Part shown: piece by piece, positions 7,372 through 14,990 of the stretch
Numbering within the stretch: the stretch's first letter is position 1
How the letters are laid out: the number at the start of each line of letters is the position of its first letter
DNA from: Halomonas sp.
Lineage (GTDB): Bacteria; Pseudomonadota; Gammaproteobacteria; Pseudomonadales; Halomonadaceae
DNA: 15,291 nucleotides
Direction of reading: 5' to 3'
Assembly: GCA_007129225.1 (NCBI GenBank)
Contig: SKVX01000033.1
Span: forward strand, 1 to 15,291
Translations under genes and position numbers: made by a program
Notes under the pieces: generated by a model
What the model saw: only the letters and a program-made list of their open reading frames with translations
Told to the model about the DNA's origin: nothing
Database searches by the model: none

Positions 7372-8535
7372 CTACGATTGGCGCGCCAGGAAGCGCTCGA
7401 GCCGGGCCACGGCCTCCTCGAGGCGTGCGATGCCGGTGGTGAAGGCGATGCGCACGTGATGCTCGCCCCCTGTCAGCGCGAAATCGATGCCCGGCGTGAT
7501 CGCCACGTTCTCCTCCTCCAGCAGCTGCCGGCAGAAGGCCTGGCTGTCGCGGCTATAGCGGGAGATATCCAGCCACAGGTAGAAGGCGCCCTGGGGCGGC
7601 AATGAGGGCGCCAGCCCCAGCCGGGAAAGTCCGCTCAGCAGCGCATCGCGCCGACGCCCCAGCTCGACACGACGCGACTCGAGGATATCGCGACACTCAG
7701 GCGTGAAGGCAGCCAGCGCCGCGTGCTGGGCCGGGGTGGAGGCCGCCAGGAACACGTTCTGGGCCAGGCGGGTGAGCGGTTCCACTGCCGCCTCGGGCGC
7801 CAACAACCAGCCCAGGCGCCAGCCGGTCATCCCGAAGTACTTGGAGAAGCTGTTGACCACGAAGGCATCGGGGGTGATAGCGGCCACCGACAGCGGGGCG
7901 ATGTCGTAGCAGAGCCCCTGATAGATCTCGTCCACCAGCAGTTCGCCACCATGGGCCGCCACGCTGTCGGCAACCGCCGCGAGCTGTGCCCCATCGAGCA
8001 TATGGCCGGTAGGGTTGGAGGGGGTGGCCAGCATCGCCAGGCGCGTGTCATCACGCCAGTGTTGCTCGACCAGGGCCACATCCAGCTGCCAGCCGCTTTC
8101 TGGGCCCACCGGCACGGCATCCACCTCGGCGCCGGCCAGGGCCATGAAGTGGCGATTGCAGGGGTAGTTGGGATCGGCCATCAGCACCCGGTCGCCGGGC
8201 CCGGCCAACAGCTGGCTGGCCAGCAGCAGGGCCCCGGAGGCGCCAGGCGTGACCAGAATCCGCGATGGGTCCACCACGGCGCCGAAGTGCTCGGCGTAGT
8301 GGCCTGCGATCGCCTCGCGCAGCGCCGGTAGCCCCGCTGCCGGCGTATAGCGGGTATGCCCCGCCGCCAGCGCCTGCTGGCCGGCGGCGAGCACCGGCTC
8401 CGGCGTGGCAAAGTCGGGCTCGCCCACTTCCAGGTGTATGACATCGTGCCCGGCTGCCTCGCGGGCCTGAGCGATTTCCAGCAGGCTCATCACACGGAAA
8501 GGGGCAACACGATCGACCCGCGCGTTCCACGACAT
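7372..8535 (-). CDS. PLP-dependent class I/II aminotransferase (fold type I)
   Basis: Cytoplasmic aminotransferase of the aspartate/aromatic superfamily, 387 aa. Landmarks are HLEVGEPDF at residues 34-42, NPTG at 174-177, DEIYQGL at 202-208, the PLP Schiff-base lysine K232 in NSFSKYFGMTGWRLGW, and the substrate-carboxylate arginine R362 in HHVRIAF. The substrate cannot be assigned from sequence alone. A homologous aminotransferase stands next to dksA in Pseudomonas. The ATG is preceded by GGGAG at a suitable distance. It is the first gene of an apparent two-gene unit with sfsA and diverges from dksA across a 240-bp spacer. Confidence 0.93.
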   Translation of the reverse strand: MSWNARVDRVAPFRVMSLLEIAQAREAAGHDVIHLEVGEPDFATPEPVLAAGQQALAAGHTRYTPAAGLPALREAIAGHYAEHFGAVVDPSRILVTPGASGALLLASQLLAGPGDRVLMADPNYPCNRHFMALAGAEVDAVPVGPESGWQLDVALVEQHWRDDTRLAMLATPSNPTGHMLDGAQLAAVADSVAAHGGELLVDEIYQGLCYDIAPLSVAAITPDAFVVNSFSKYFGMTGWRLGWLLAPEAAVEPLTRLAQNVFLAASTPAQHAALAAFTPECRDILESRRVELGRRRDALLSGLSRLGLAPSLPPQGAFYLWLDISRYSRDSQAFCRQLLEEENVAITPGIDFALTGGEHHVRIAFTTGIARLEEAVARLERFLARQS

Positions 8536-8664
8536 GACTGACTCCCGATTGAAATTTCCGGGCCTGACGGGGAACCTTTCGCCGCCGGGCTTTCCAAGGT
8601 AGATTCTATCTTTTTCAAGACCGTCGCGCAGGCCGCTCCCTTGCCAGCATTGCCAAGGTCGCTA

Positions 8665-8693
8665 TTGCAAAGGCGGCGGTTTTCCGCTAAACA
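8665..8693 (+). promoter_or_regulatory. Candidate sigma-70 promoter upstream of dksA
   Basis: TTGCAA (8665-8670) and TAAACA (8688-8693) are separated by 17 bp, about 80 bp before the dksA ATG. Both hexamers are weak matches (4/6 and 3/6), but the spacing is optimal. The rest of the 240-bp divergent spacer between the aminotransferase gene and dksA shows no ORF; a minimal GCGG-TTTT-CCGC hairpin lies within this candidate. Confidence 0.25.
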
Positions 8694-8775
8694 AGCATGC
8701 CTTTGGCGTGAGATACCTTGCAGAGTATCGGAGCGGGTATTGATCAGCAGTCACTAAAGTTAAAGAGGCAGTCCC

Positions 8776-9213
8776 ATGCCAGTAGCAGACAAGAGAACGG
8801 AAGCGCCCAAGAAATTCACACCGTACGAGCCGGCATCGGGTGAAGAGTACATGAACGAGCAACAGCTGGAGCACTTCCGACAGATCCTGCTGGGCTGGAA
8901 ACAGGAGCTCATGGAAGAGGTGGATCGTACCGTGCGCCACCTGCAGGAAGAGGCGAACAACTATGCCGATCCGGCCGATCGTGCCACTCAGGAAGAGGGC
9001 TTCAGTCTCGAACTGCGCACGCGGGATCGGGAGCGCAAACTGCTCAAGAAGATCAATGAGACCCTCGACAAGATCGACGAGGACGACTATGGCTTTTGCG
9101 AGGCCTGCGGCGTCGAGATCGGCATCCGCCGGCTTGAGGCCCGCCCCACAGCGACCCTGTGCGTGGACTGCAAGACCCTGGCCGAGCTCAAGGAAAAGCA
9201 GCTCGGCGGCTGA
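8776..9213 (+). CDS. dksA: DksA, RNA polymerase-binding transcription factor
   Basis: DksA enters the secondary channel of RNA polymerase and, with ppGpp, represses rRNA promoters and activates amino-acid promoters. The 145-aa product is close to the usual 148-151. The long coiled coil spans about residues 27-105, and its tip DPADRA at 65-70 retains the two essential aspartates (D65, D68) and the alanine (A70). A canonical zinc finger is formed by C108, C111, C129 and C132, so this is the zinc-containing paralogue rather than a cysteine-poor DksA2. The ATG is preceded by AGAGGCAG. It heads the dksA-gluQ-cbrXAB neighbourhood known from Pseudomonas, and a terminator-like hairpin follows. Confidence 0.97.
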   Translation: MPVADKRTEAPKKFTPYEPASGEEYMNEQQLEHFRQILLGWKQELMEEVDRTVRHLQEEANNYADPADRATQEEGFSLELRTRDRERKLLKKINETLDKIDEDDYGFCEACGVEIGIRRLEARPTATLCVDCKTLAELKEKQLGG

Positions 9214-9240
9214 GTCGCCAAATCACCCCTGCTGTCGCGA

Positions 9241-9263
9241 CGGGCACCCCAGGGTGCCCGTTT
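9241..9263 (+). terminator. Hairpin after dksA, likely (partial) intrinsic terminator
   Basis: CGGGCACC and GGTGCCCG form a perfect 8-bp GC-rich stem around a CCAG loop, 28 bases after the dksA stop. Only three T residues follow (TTTGCG), so termination may be incomplete and allow some read-through into gluQ, whose ATG is 32 bases beyond. Confidence 0.65.
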
Positions 9264-9294
9264 GCGTGACGACCGCCCTCATCGGGAGTCATCC

Positions 9295-10206
9295 ATGACC
9301 CCTTACCGCGGCCGCTTCGCCCCCACCCCATCCGGCGCACTGCACTTCGGCTCATTGATCGCCGCCCTGGCCAGCTTCCTCGACGCCCGTCGGGCGGGCG
9401 GCCAGTGGCTGCTGCGTATCGAGGACATCGACCCGCCACGCTGCCCTCCCGAGGCCGCCGATACCATCCTGCGCCAGCTCGAGGCCTTCGGCCTGCACTG
9501 GGATGGCTCGATCCGCTGTCAGAGCGAACGCAACGAGGCCTATGCCGCCGCCCTGGAGTGCCTGAAGTCACAGGGTCTCGCCTACCCCTGCAGCTGTTCA
9601 CGCAAGCAGTGGCGCGACTTTCCCACCTACCCCGGCTGGTGTCGGCAGGGCGTGCGGGAGCCAGACAAGCCATCGGCCTGGCGACTGCGCAGCGACAAGG
9701 GGCTGCGTCCGGTCACATGGCAGGATAGGCTGTTCGGGACCCAGTGCTTCGATCCAGTTGAATTGGGCGACGTGGTGCTCAAGCGCAAGGATGGCCTCTG
9801 GGCCTACCAGCTGGCCGTGGTGGTCGATGATGCCGACCAGGGCATCACCGATGTGGTGCGTGGATTCGACCTGCTCGACAATACGCCCTGGCAGCGCCAG
9901 TTGCAGCATGCCCTGGGCCTGCCTGAACCGCGCTACCTGCACCTGCCCTTGATCATGAATCGCGACGGCCAGAAGCTCTCCAAGCAGAACCTGGCGCCGG
10001 CGCTCCCCGTGATGGAAAGGGCTGTGCGCCCGCTACTGCATCGTGCCCTGGCAGCACTGGATCAGGCACCGCCCGATTCGCTGGCCACCGCCCCCGCTGC
10101 CGAGCAGCTCGACTGGGCCATTGCCCACTGGGAGGTGGACCGTATTCGCCCCGAGGCCACCCGACAAGCTGCCGCTGCCGACATGGCTGCCACCGACCCA
10201 TCCTGA
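9295..10206 (+). CDS. gluQ: Glutamyl-Q tRNA(Asp) synthetase
   Basis: Truncated glutamyl-tRNA synthetase paralogue that attaches glutamate to the queuosine base at position 34 of tRNA(Asp) and does not charge tRNA(Glu). The 303-aa product has only the catalytic Rossmann domain. The HIGH-like motif lies in FAPTPSGALHFGS (residues 8-20), the glutamate-binding LRIEDIDPPR follows at 40-49, and the KMSKS equivalent is KLSKQ at 227-231. A zinc-binding set C99, C101, Y112 and C116 is visible in the CSCSRKQW region. No anticodon-binding domain is present, which separates it from GltX. The ATG at 9295 has GGGAG upstream. The dksA-gluQ pair is widely conserved and often cotranscribed. Confidence 0.96.
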   Translation: MTPYRGRFAPTPSGALHFGSLIAALASFLDARRAGGQWLLRIEDIDPPRCPPEAADTILRQLEAFGLHWDGSIRCQSERNEAYAAALECLKSQGLAYPCSCSRKQWRDFPTYPGWCRQGVREPDKPSAWRLRSDKGLRPVTWQDRLFGTQCFDPVELGDVVLKRKDGLWAYQLAVVVDDADQGITDVVRGFDLLDNTPWQRQLQHALGLPEPRYLHLPLIMNRDGQKLSKQNLAPALPVMERAVRPLLHRALAALDQAPPDSLATAPAAEQLDWAIAHWEVDRIRPEATRQAAAADMAATDPS

Positions 10207-10220
10207 ACGAGGAGCACGCT

Positions 10221-10397
10221 GTGTACGTCTATCGCATCATGCTGCTGCTGGTATTCGGGGGCTACCTGCTCTCGCCGCTGTTGATGAGCGGCTGGTCCAG
10301 CCCGGGGGTGGCCTGGTACCGGCCTTTCGTCATCTGGGGAATACTCATCGCGCTGACGCTATGGCTTGAGCAGAAGAGGAAGCTGGATGAACAGTAG
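10221..10397 (+). CDS. cbrX: CbrX-like membrane miniprotein upstream of cbrA
   Basis: A 58-codon ORF starting with GTG 10221-10223 and preceded by GAGGAG at 6-7 bases. The N-terminal segment VYVYRIMLLLVFGGYLLSPL is hydrophobic, a short polar link with WSSPG follows, and a second hydrophobic stretch FVIWGILIALTLWL precedes a charged tail EQKRKLDEQ. It therefore looks like a two-helix inner-membrane hairpin. The stop lies 11 bp inside cbrA, so translation of the two is probably coupled. A short membrane ORF overlapping cbrA is known in Pseudomonas (cbrX). The symbol rests on position, size and topology rather than on a detailed alignment. Its likely role is to support expression or membrane function of CbrA. 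Confidence 0.8.
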   Translation: MYVYRIMLLLVFGGYLLSPLLMSGWSSPGVAWYRPFVIWGILIALTLWLEQKRKLDEQ

Positions 10398-13338
10398 CCT
10401 GGCCAGCGTCTTCGCCCTGGGCACCAGCTACCTGCTGCTGATGTTCCTGTGTGCCCTGGCGGTGGAGCGCGGCTGGATCGGCCGACGCATTACCCGCCAC
10501 CCCGCCGTCTATACTCTGGCGCTGGGGGTTTATGCCAGCGCCTGGGCCATCTACGGCAGCCTGGAGCTGGCCGCCAGCGAGGGATACGGCTACCTCGCCT
10601 ACTACCTGGGTGTGGCCGGCGCCTTCCTGCTGGCGCCGGTCCTGCTGGTCCCCATCCAGCGCATGACCCACACCTACCAGCTCTCCTCCCTGGCCGACCT
10701 CTTTGCCTTTCGCTTTCGCTCGCGCTGGGTCGGCACACTGGTAACGGTCATCAGCCTGCTGGCCGTACTCCCCCTGCTGGCACTGCAGGTACAGACCCTG
10801 GGCGATGCCATCTACCTGATGACCGGTGCCGCCTCGCCAGCCCTCCTGGCGCTGGCCTTCAGTGCCCTGATCGCCCTGTTCGCCATGCTCTTCGGTACCC
10901 GTCACAGGCACCAGTACGCTCGGCATGACACGCTGCTTACGGTCATCGCCTTCACCTCGCTCATCAAGCTCGGCGCCATGCTGGCCCTGGGCGGCATCGC
11001 GCTATTCGTCGTCTTCGATGGCCCGGCCGACCTGCAGCTCTGGCTGGATGGCCCCGGCCAGGCCCATCAGGCGGGGGTGGCCCAGCCCGACCCGGCCCAT
11101 TGGCGCACCCTGCTGCTGCTGTTCTTCGCCGCGGCACTGCTGATGCCGCATATCTTCCATATCACCTTTGCCGAGACGCTCTCGCGGCATACCCTGCTCC
11201 AGGCCAGCTGGTCCCTGCCGCTGTTCCTGCTGCTGATGGCGATACCGGTGCCGCTGATCCTGTGGGCCGGGCAGCGATTGGGAAGCGACCAGCTGATCGG
11301 CTCCGCCTATCTGGCTTTCGGCCTCTCGGAATCGTTCTGGGTCCAGGCTCTCGCCTTCATCGCCGGCCTGGCCGCCACCAGCGCCACCATGGTCATCATC
11401 GCCCTGGCCCTGTCGGGGATGATTCTCAACCATGTGCTGCTGGTCGCTCACCCCCCCGAAGCCCAGCCAAACCTCTATCGCTGGCTACGCTGGCTACGTC
11501 GCGGACTGATCGCCGCGGTCATCCTGGGTGGGTGGCTCTTCTACCGAACCGTCGGGGTCAATCATGACCTGACTACCCTGGGGCTCGCCGCCTTTGTCGG
11601 CATGGCACAGTGCCTGCCGGGGCTGCTTGCCCTGCTCTACTGGCCGGGGGCCAACCGCAAGGGCATGGTATCGGGCCTGGCCATCGGCACCCTGGTCTGG
11701 CTTTTCGGCCTGTGGCTACCGCTGCTCACCGCCCTGCCCGCCCTGATACTGATACCCCCAGGGCTTGAGGTGCTTGCCGGTGAGCCGGACTGGTACGTGG
11801 TTACCCTGGTCTCGCTGGCCGCCAATAGCCTGACCTTCATCATCGTGTCGCTGGCCACCCGCACCTCACCCGGCGAGCGCGCCGCCGCCGAGGCCTGCTC
11901 GGTGGACGCCGTAATCCGACCCAAGCGCCTGCCCCTGCTGGCGGCCACCGGCGAGGAATTCAAGCAGCCGCTCGCCCGGGCGCTCGGGGACGAAGTCGCC
12001 GAACGGGAGGTGGAGCGAGCCCTGACCGACCTGGGTCTCTCCCCCCTGGACGGTCGACCCTATGCGCTGCGCCGACTACGCGACCGAATCCAGGCCAACC
12101 TTTCCGGCCTCATGGGGCCCTCGGTGGCCCAGGATATCGTCGACCGCTACCTGCCCTACCGGCGTGGCGGCCAGGAACCCACCGACGACATCCACTTCGT
12201 CGAGAGCCGCCTGGAAGCCTATCGTTCACGCCTGACCGGACTGGCCAGGGAGCTGGATGGGCTACGTCGCTACCATCGCCGAATCCTGACCCGGCTGCCG
12301 GTGGGCCTGTGCGCCTTCGGCGTCGATGACGAGCTGCTGATGTGGAACGACGCCCTGGCCGAGCTCTCCGGCATCGACGGCAATAGCGTGATCGGCGCCC
12401 GCCGCGACGGCCTCCCCGCCCCCTGGGGAGACCTGTTGAGCCGGGCCGAACAGGAGGATCATCTCTACAAGCAGGCGGTGACGCTGGAGGGCGGCACCCG
12501 ATACCTGACCCTGCACCGGGCCGAGCTCAAGGCCGACGATGACGTCCGCGGCGGCACCGTGATCCTGATCGAGGACCACAGTGAGATGAAATGGCTGGAG
12601 GACGAGCTGGTACATGCCGCGCGCCTCGCCTCCATCGGTCAGCTTGCCGCCGGGGTCGCCCATGAGATCGGCAACCCCATCACCGGCATCTCGTCGCTGG
12701 CCCAGAACCTGCGCTATGACACCAACGATCCCCTGGTTCTGGAAACCGCCGCCCAGATACAGCAGTTGACCGATCGGGTCTCCCGTATCGTGGGCTCGCT
12801 GGTGGGCTTTGCTCATGGTGGTCGTCATATCGGCGGCACCAGCTTCGCCCCGGTCTCCATCGCTGCCGTTGCCGACGAGTCGCTGCACTTGCTACAGCTG
12901 GCGCGCTCGGGCGAGGATGTGAGGTACCATAATCTCTGCCCTGCCGAACTGGAGACGTTCGGCGATGCCCAGCGGCTCCAGCAGGTGATGATCAACCTGT
13001 TGAGCAATGCCCGCGACGCCAGCCAGCCGGGCGGCAACATCGTCATCGCCGCTGAGCCGGAAAACCACATGCTGAAGGTGACCGTCACCGACGAAGGCGA
13101 GGGGCTCGACGCCAGAGTCCGCGACCACCTGTTCGAGCCCTTCACGACCACCAAGCCACCCGGTGAAGGAACCGGCCTGGGCCTACCGCTGGTCTACAGC
13201 ATCATTGCCGAGCATCATGGGAGAATCGAGATCGAGTCACCGCCCCCCGGGCATGAGTGCGGCACTCGCATCTGCCTGTGGCTGCCCACCGAACGACAGG
13301 ATGGTGAAGAGACGAATGAGCAGGATTCTGATCGTTGA
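10387..13338 (+). CDS. cbrA: CbrA, SLC5-transporter-linked sensor histidine kinase
   Basis: Sensor of the CbrAB two-component system controlling carbon/nitrogen balance and amino-acid use. The 983-aa product matches Pseudomonas CbrA in size. Residues 1-490 form a multi-helix sodium/solute-symporter-like (SLC5) domain, about 496-590 a STAC-type linker (RPKRLPLLAATGEEF region), and about 633-740 a PAS domain starting RLPVGLCAFGVDDELLMWND. The HisKA H-box SIGQLAAGVAHEIGNPITGI has the phospho-acceptor H759. The ATPase has an N-box QQVMINLLSNARDAS near 865-879, a G1 box DEGEGLD near 901-907 and a GEGTGLGLPLVYSI G2 box near 924-937. ATG 10387 with an AGAGGA site was chosen over an upstream TTG. It overlaps the miniprotein gene by 11 bp and cbrB by 23 bp, implying one transcript. 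Confidence 0.96.
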   Translation: MNSSLASVFALGTSYLLLMFLCALAVERGWIGRRITRHPAVYTLALGVYASAWAIYGSLELAASEGYGYLAYYLGVAGAFLLAPVLLVPIQRMTHTYQLSSLADLFAFRFRSRWVGTLVTVISLLAVLPLLALQVQTLGDAIYLMTGAASPALLALAFSALIALFAMLFGTRHRHQYARHDTLLTVIAFTSLIKLGAMLALGGIALFVVFDGPADLQLWLDGPGQAHQAGVAQPDPAHWRTLLLLFFAAALLMPHIFHITFAETLSRHTLLQASWSLPLFLLLMAIPVPLILWAGQRLGSDQLIGSAYLAFGLSESFWVQALAFIAGLAATSATMVIIALALSGMILNHVLLVAHPPEAQPNLYRWLRWLRRGLIAAVILGGWLFYRTVGVNHDLTTLGLAAFVGMAQCLPGLLALLYWPGANRKGMVSGLAIGTLVWLFGLWLPLLTALPALILIPPGLEVLAGEPDWYVVTLVSLAANSLTFIIVSLATRTSPGERAAAEACSVDAVIRPKRLPLLAATGEEFKQPLARALGDEVAEREVERALTDLGLSPLDGRPYALRRLRDRIQANLSGLMGPSVAQDIVDRYLPYRRGGQEPTDDIHFVESRLEAYRSRLTGLARELDGLRRYHRRILTRLPVGLCAFGVDDELLMWNDALAELSGIDGNSVIGARRDGLPAPWGDLLSRAEQEDHLYKQAVTLEGGTRYLTLHRAELKADDDVRGGTVILIEDHSEMKWLEDELVHAARLASIGQLAAGVAHEIGNPITGISSLAQNLRYDTNDPLVLETAAQIQQLTDRVSRIVGSLVGFAHGGRHIGGTSFAPVSIAAVADESLHLLQLARSGEDVRYHNLCPAELETFGDAQRLQQVMINLLSNARDASQPGGNIVIAAEPENHMLKVTVTDEGEGLDARVRDHLFEPFTTTKPPGEGTGLGLPLVYSIIAEHHGRIEIESPPPGHECGTRICLWLPTERQDGEETNEQDSDR

Positions 13339-14710
13339 AGACGAGGCCATCATCCGCACCGCACTTCGTCGGCTTCTGGAGCGCCATGACTATCGCGTCA
13401 GTGAAGCCGGCTCGGTCGATGAGGCACTCGCCCTGGATCCCCAGCATTTCGACCTGGTAATCAGCGACCTGCGCCTGCCAGGCGAGCCAGGAACCACACT
13501 AATCGCCAGCGCGGCACCGGTCCCCGTGCTGATCATGACCAGCTACGCCAGCATGCGCTCGGCGGTCGAGGCCCTCAAGGAGGGCGCCATCGACTACGTG
13601 GCCAAGCCCTTCGACCACGATGAACTGCTCGAGACCGTATCCCGGGTGCTGCACCAGCAGTCCTCGCACCGCTCCCCGCCCCCGGACATCACCGATGCGG
13701 GCGGCTCGCGCCAGCAGATGATCGGTGAGTGCCAGGCCATGCAGGCCGTCTACACCCGCATCCGCAAGACGGCCCCGGCAGACGTCACAGTGCTGATCCA
13801 GGGCGAATCGGGTACCGGAAAGGAGCTGGTGGCCCGGGCCATTCACCAGCAGAGCAAGCGCGCCACAGCCGCGTTGATCTGCGTCAACTGTGCCGCCATA
13901 CCCGAGACGCTGATCGAATCCGAGCTGTTCGGCCATGAGAAAGGCGCCTTCACCGGCGCCAGCGCCGCTCGCACCGGACTGGTGGAGGCTGCCGACGGCG
14001 GCACCCTGTTTCTGGACGAAATCGGTGAACTGCCCCTGGATGCCCAGGCCCGCCTGCTGCGGGTGCTGCAGGAGGGGGAGATCCGCCGTATCGGCTCGGT
14101 GGAGACCCGCCATGTCGATGTGCGCCTGATCGCCGCCACCCATCGCGACCTGCGAGCCCTGTCGAAGACCGGTGAATTCCGTCTCGATCTCTACTATCGC
14201 CTCAACGTGATGCAGATCGACCTGCCGCCCCTGCGTGATCGAGACGAGGACGTCCTGACCATCGCCGATGTCCTGCTGGAGAAGGCGTGCCGTCGTCATG
14301 AACGACCCGGCCTGCGCCTCTCACGAGCGGCACGCCGGGAAATCAGGGATTACCCCTGGCCGGGCAACGTGCGCGAACTGGAGAACGCCCTGGAGCGTGG
14401 CGTGATACTTGCTGAAGGCCACCTGATCCACCCCGACGACCTGGGGCTGAGACCGGGGCTATCGACCTCAGCCCGTCCCTCCCCCGAATCGACGTCACGA
14501 GCAATCGAGCCAGCCGAGAGCGACCAACACGAGAGCGGCGACGACCTTTCCCTGGAGGACTACTTCCAGCACTTCGTTCTCGAGCACCAGGATCAGATGA
14601 GCGAAACGGAGCTTGCCCAGAAGCTGGGCATCAGCCGCAAGTGCCTCTGGGAACGCCGCCAGCGCCTGGGAATTCCACGCAAGAAGCCGGCCAGGCGCAG
14701 CAGCGCCTGA
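13316..14710 (+). CDS. cbrB: CbrB, NtrC-family sigma-54-dependent response regulator
   Basis: Activator partner of CbrA. The receiver domain (residues 1-115) has the acidic pair E8/D9, the phospho-acceptor D51 in ISDLRLPG, T75 and K97. The AAA+ domain has Walker A GESGTGKE at 163-170, the sigma-54-contacting GAFTGA loop at 210-215, Walker B GGTLFLDE at 228-235 and PWPGNVREL at 347-355. A Fis-type helix-turn-helix, ETELAQKLGISRKCLWERRQ, closes the 464-aa protein. The start was placed at ATG 13316 (MSRILIVEDE), the normal receiver N-terminus; ATG 13301 is a possible alternative adding five residues. The long upstream open frame is a shadow inside cbrA. The 23-bp overlap with cbrA suggests coupled translation. 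All residues needed for sigma-54 activation are present. Confidence 0.97.
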   Translation: MSRILIVEDEAIIRTALRRLLERHDYRVSEAGSVDEALALDPQHFDLVISDLRLPGEPGTTLIASAAPVPVLIMTSYASMRSAVEALKEGAIDYVAKPFDHDELLETVSRVLHQQSSHRSPPPDITDAGGSRQQMIGECQAMQAVYTRIRKTAPADVTVLIQGESGTGKELVARAIHQQSKRATAALICVNCAAIPETLIESELFGHEKGAFTGASAARTGLVEAADGGTLFLDEIGELPLDAQARLLRVLQEGEIRRIGSVETRHVDVRLIAATHRDLRALSKTGEFRLDLYYRLNVMQIDLPPLRDRDEDVLTIADVLLEKACRRHERPGLRLSRAARREIRDYPWPGNVRELENALERGVILAEGHLIHPDDLGLRPGLSTSARPSPESTSRAIEPAESDQHESGDDLSLEDYFQHFVLEHQDQMSETELAQKLGISRKCLWERRQRLGIPRKKPARRSSA

Positions 14711-14778
14711 CCCGTCAGGACCGGCCTCACGCTACCCGTAACCGGTGTCAGCATGAGCACCATCTACGACGTTTGTCC

Positions 14779-14812
14779 AAGCGCCCCTGGCACAGGCCAG
14801 CGGCGCTTTTTT
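14779..14812 (+). terminator. Intrinsic terminator of the cbrA-cbrB transcript
   Basis: AAGCGCC pairs with GGCGCTT and the inner CTGGC pairs with GCCAG around an ACAG loop, followed by a run of six T. It is the best terminator in the window, 68 bases after the cbrB stop. It separates cbrB from the downstream RNA gene, which therefore needs its own promoter. Confidence 0.88.
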
Positions 14813-14838
14813 GCTGATTTCCCGGGGATTTTGCACCA

Positions 14839-14893
14839 GGTGTTACCTTACCACTCAGAATCTGCCCCGATATGGCCCAAGATGGGTAACACC
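14839..14893 (+). promoter_or_regulatory. Putative CbrB upstream activating sites (inverted TGTTAC / GTAACA half-sites)
   Basis: GGTGTTACC at 14839-14847 and its exact reverse complement GGTAACACC at 14885-14893 lie about 100-150 bp upstream of the predicted start of the downstream RNA, a normal distance for a sigma-54 enhancer. I recall CbrB sites at Pseudomonas crcZ promoters as TGTTAC/GTAACA inverted halves. Here the hexamers are 39 bp apart, wider than the roughly 14 bp I recall there, so they may be two separately occupied sites. CbrB binding is inferred. Confidence 0.7.
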
Positions 14894-14965
14894 CTCGAGG
14901 TGAACTGACTCCCTGCTCCTCACGGCATGACATAACATACTGTTTTTCAAAGCGGATAGACGTCA

Positions 14966-14981
14966 TGGCATGTGGCGTGCA
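14966..14981 (+). promoter_or_regulatory. Sigma-54 (RpoN) -24/-12 promoter of the CrcZ-like RNA
   Basis: TGGCATGTGGCGTGCA matches the RpoN consensus TGGCACG-N4-TTGCA with the invariant GG (14967-14968) and GC (14979-14980) separated by exactly 10 bp. It lies downstream of the cbrB terminator and the putative enhancer sites and predicts transcription starting near 14991. An AT-rich stretch at 14928-14950 between enhancer and promoter could allow DNA bending, but no clear IHF site is seen. Confidence 0.82.
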
Positions 14982-14990
14982 ATATCTACG

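Noticed and set aside
13163..13315. Longer CbrB with a ~51-residue N-terminal extension
   Set aside because: The extension is the alternate frame of the cbrA ATPase domain; response regulators of this family begin directly with the receiver strand (RILIVEDE).
14786..14801. TGGCAC at 14788-14793 as a second sigma-54 promoter
   Set aside because: There is no GC at the correct -12 distance, and the sequence is part of the cbrB terminator stem.
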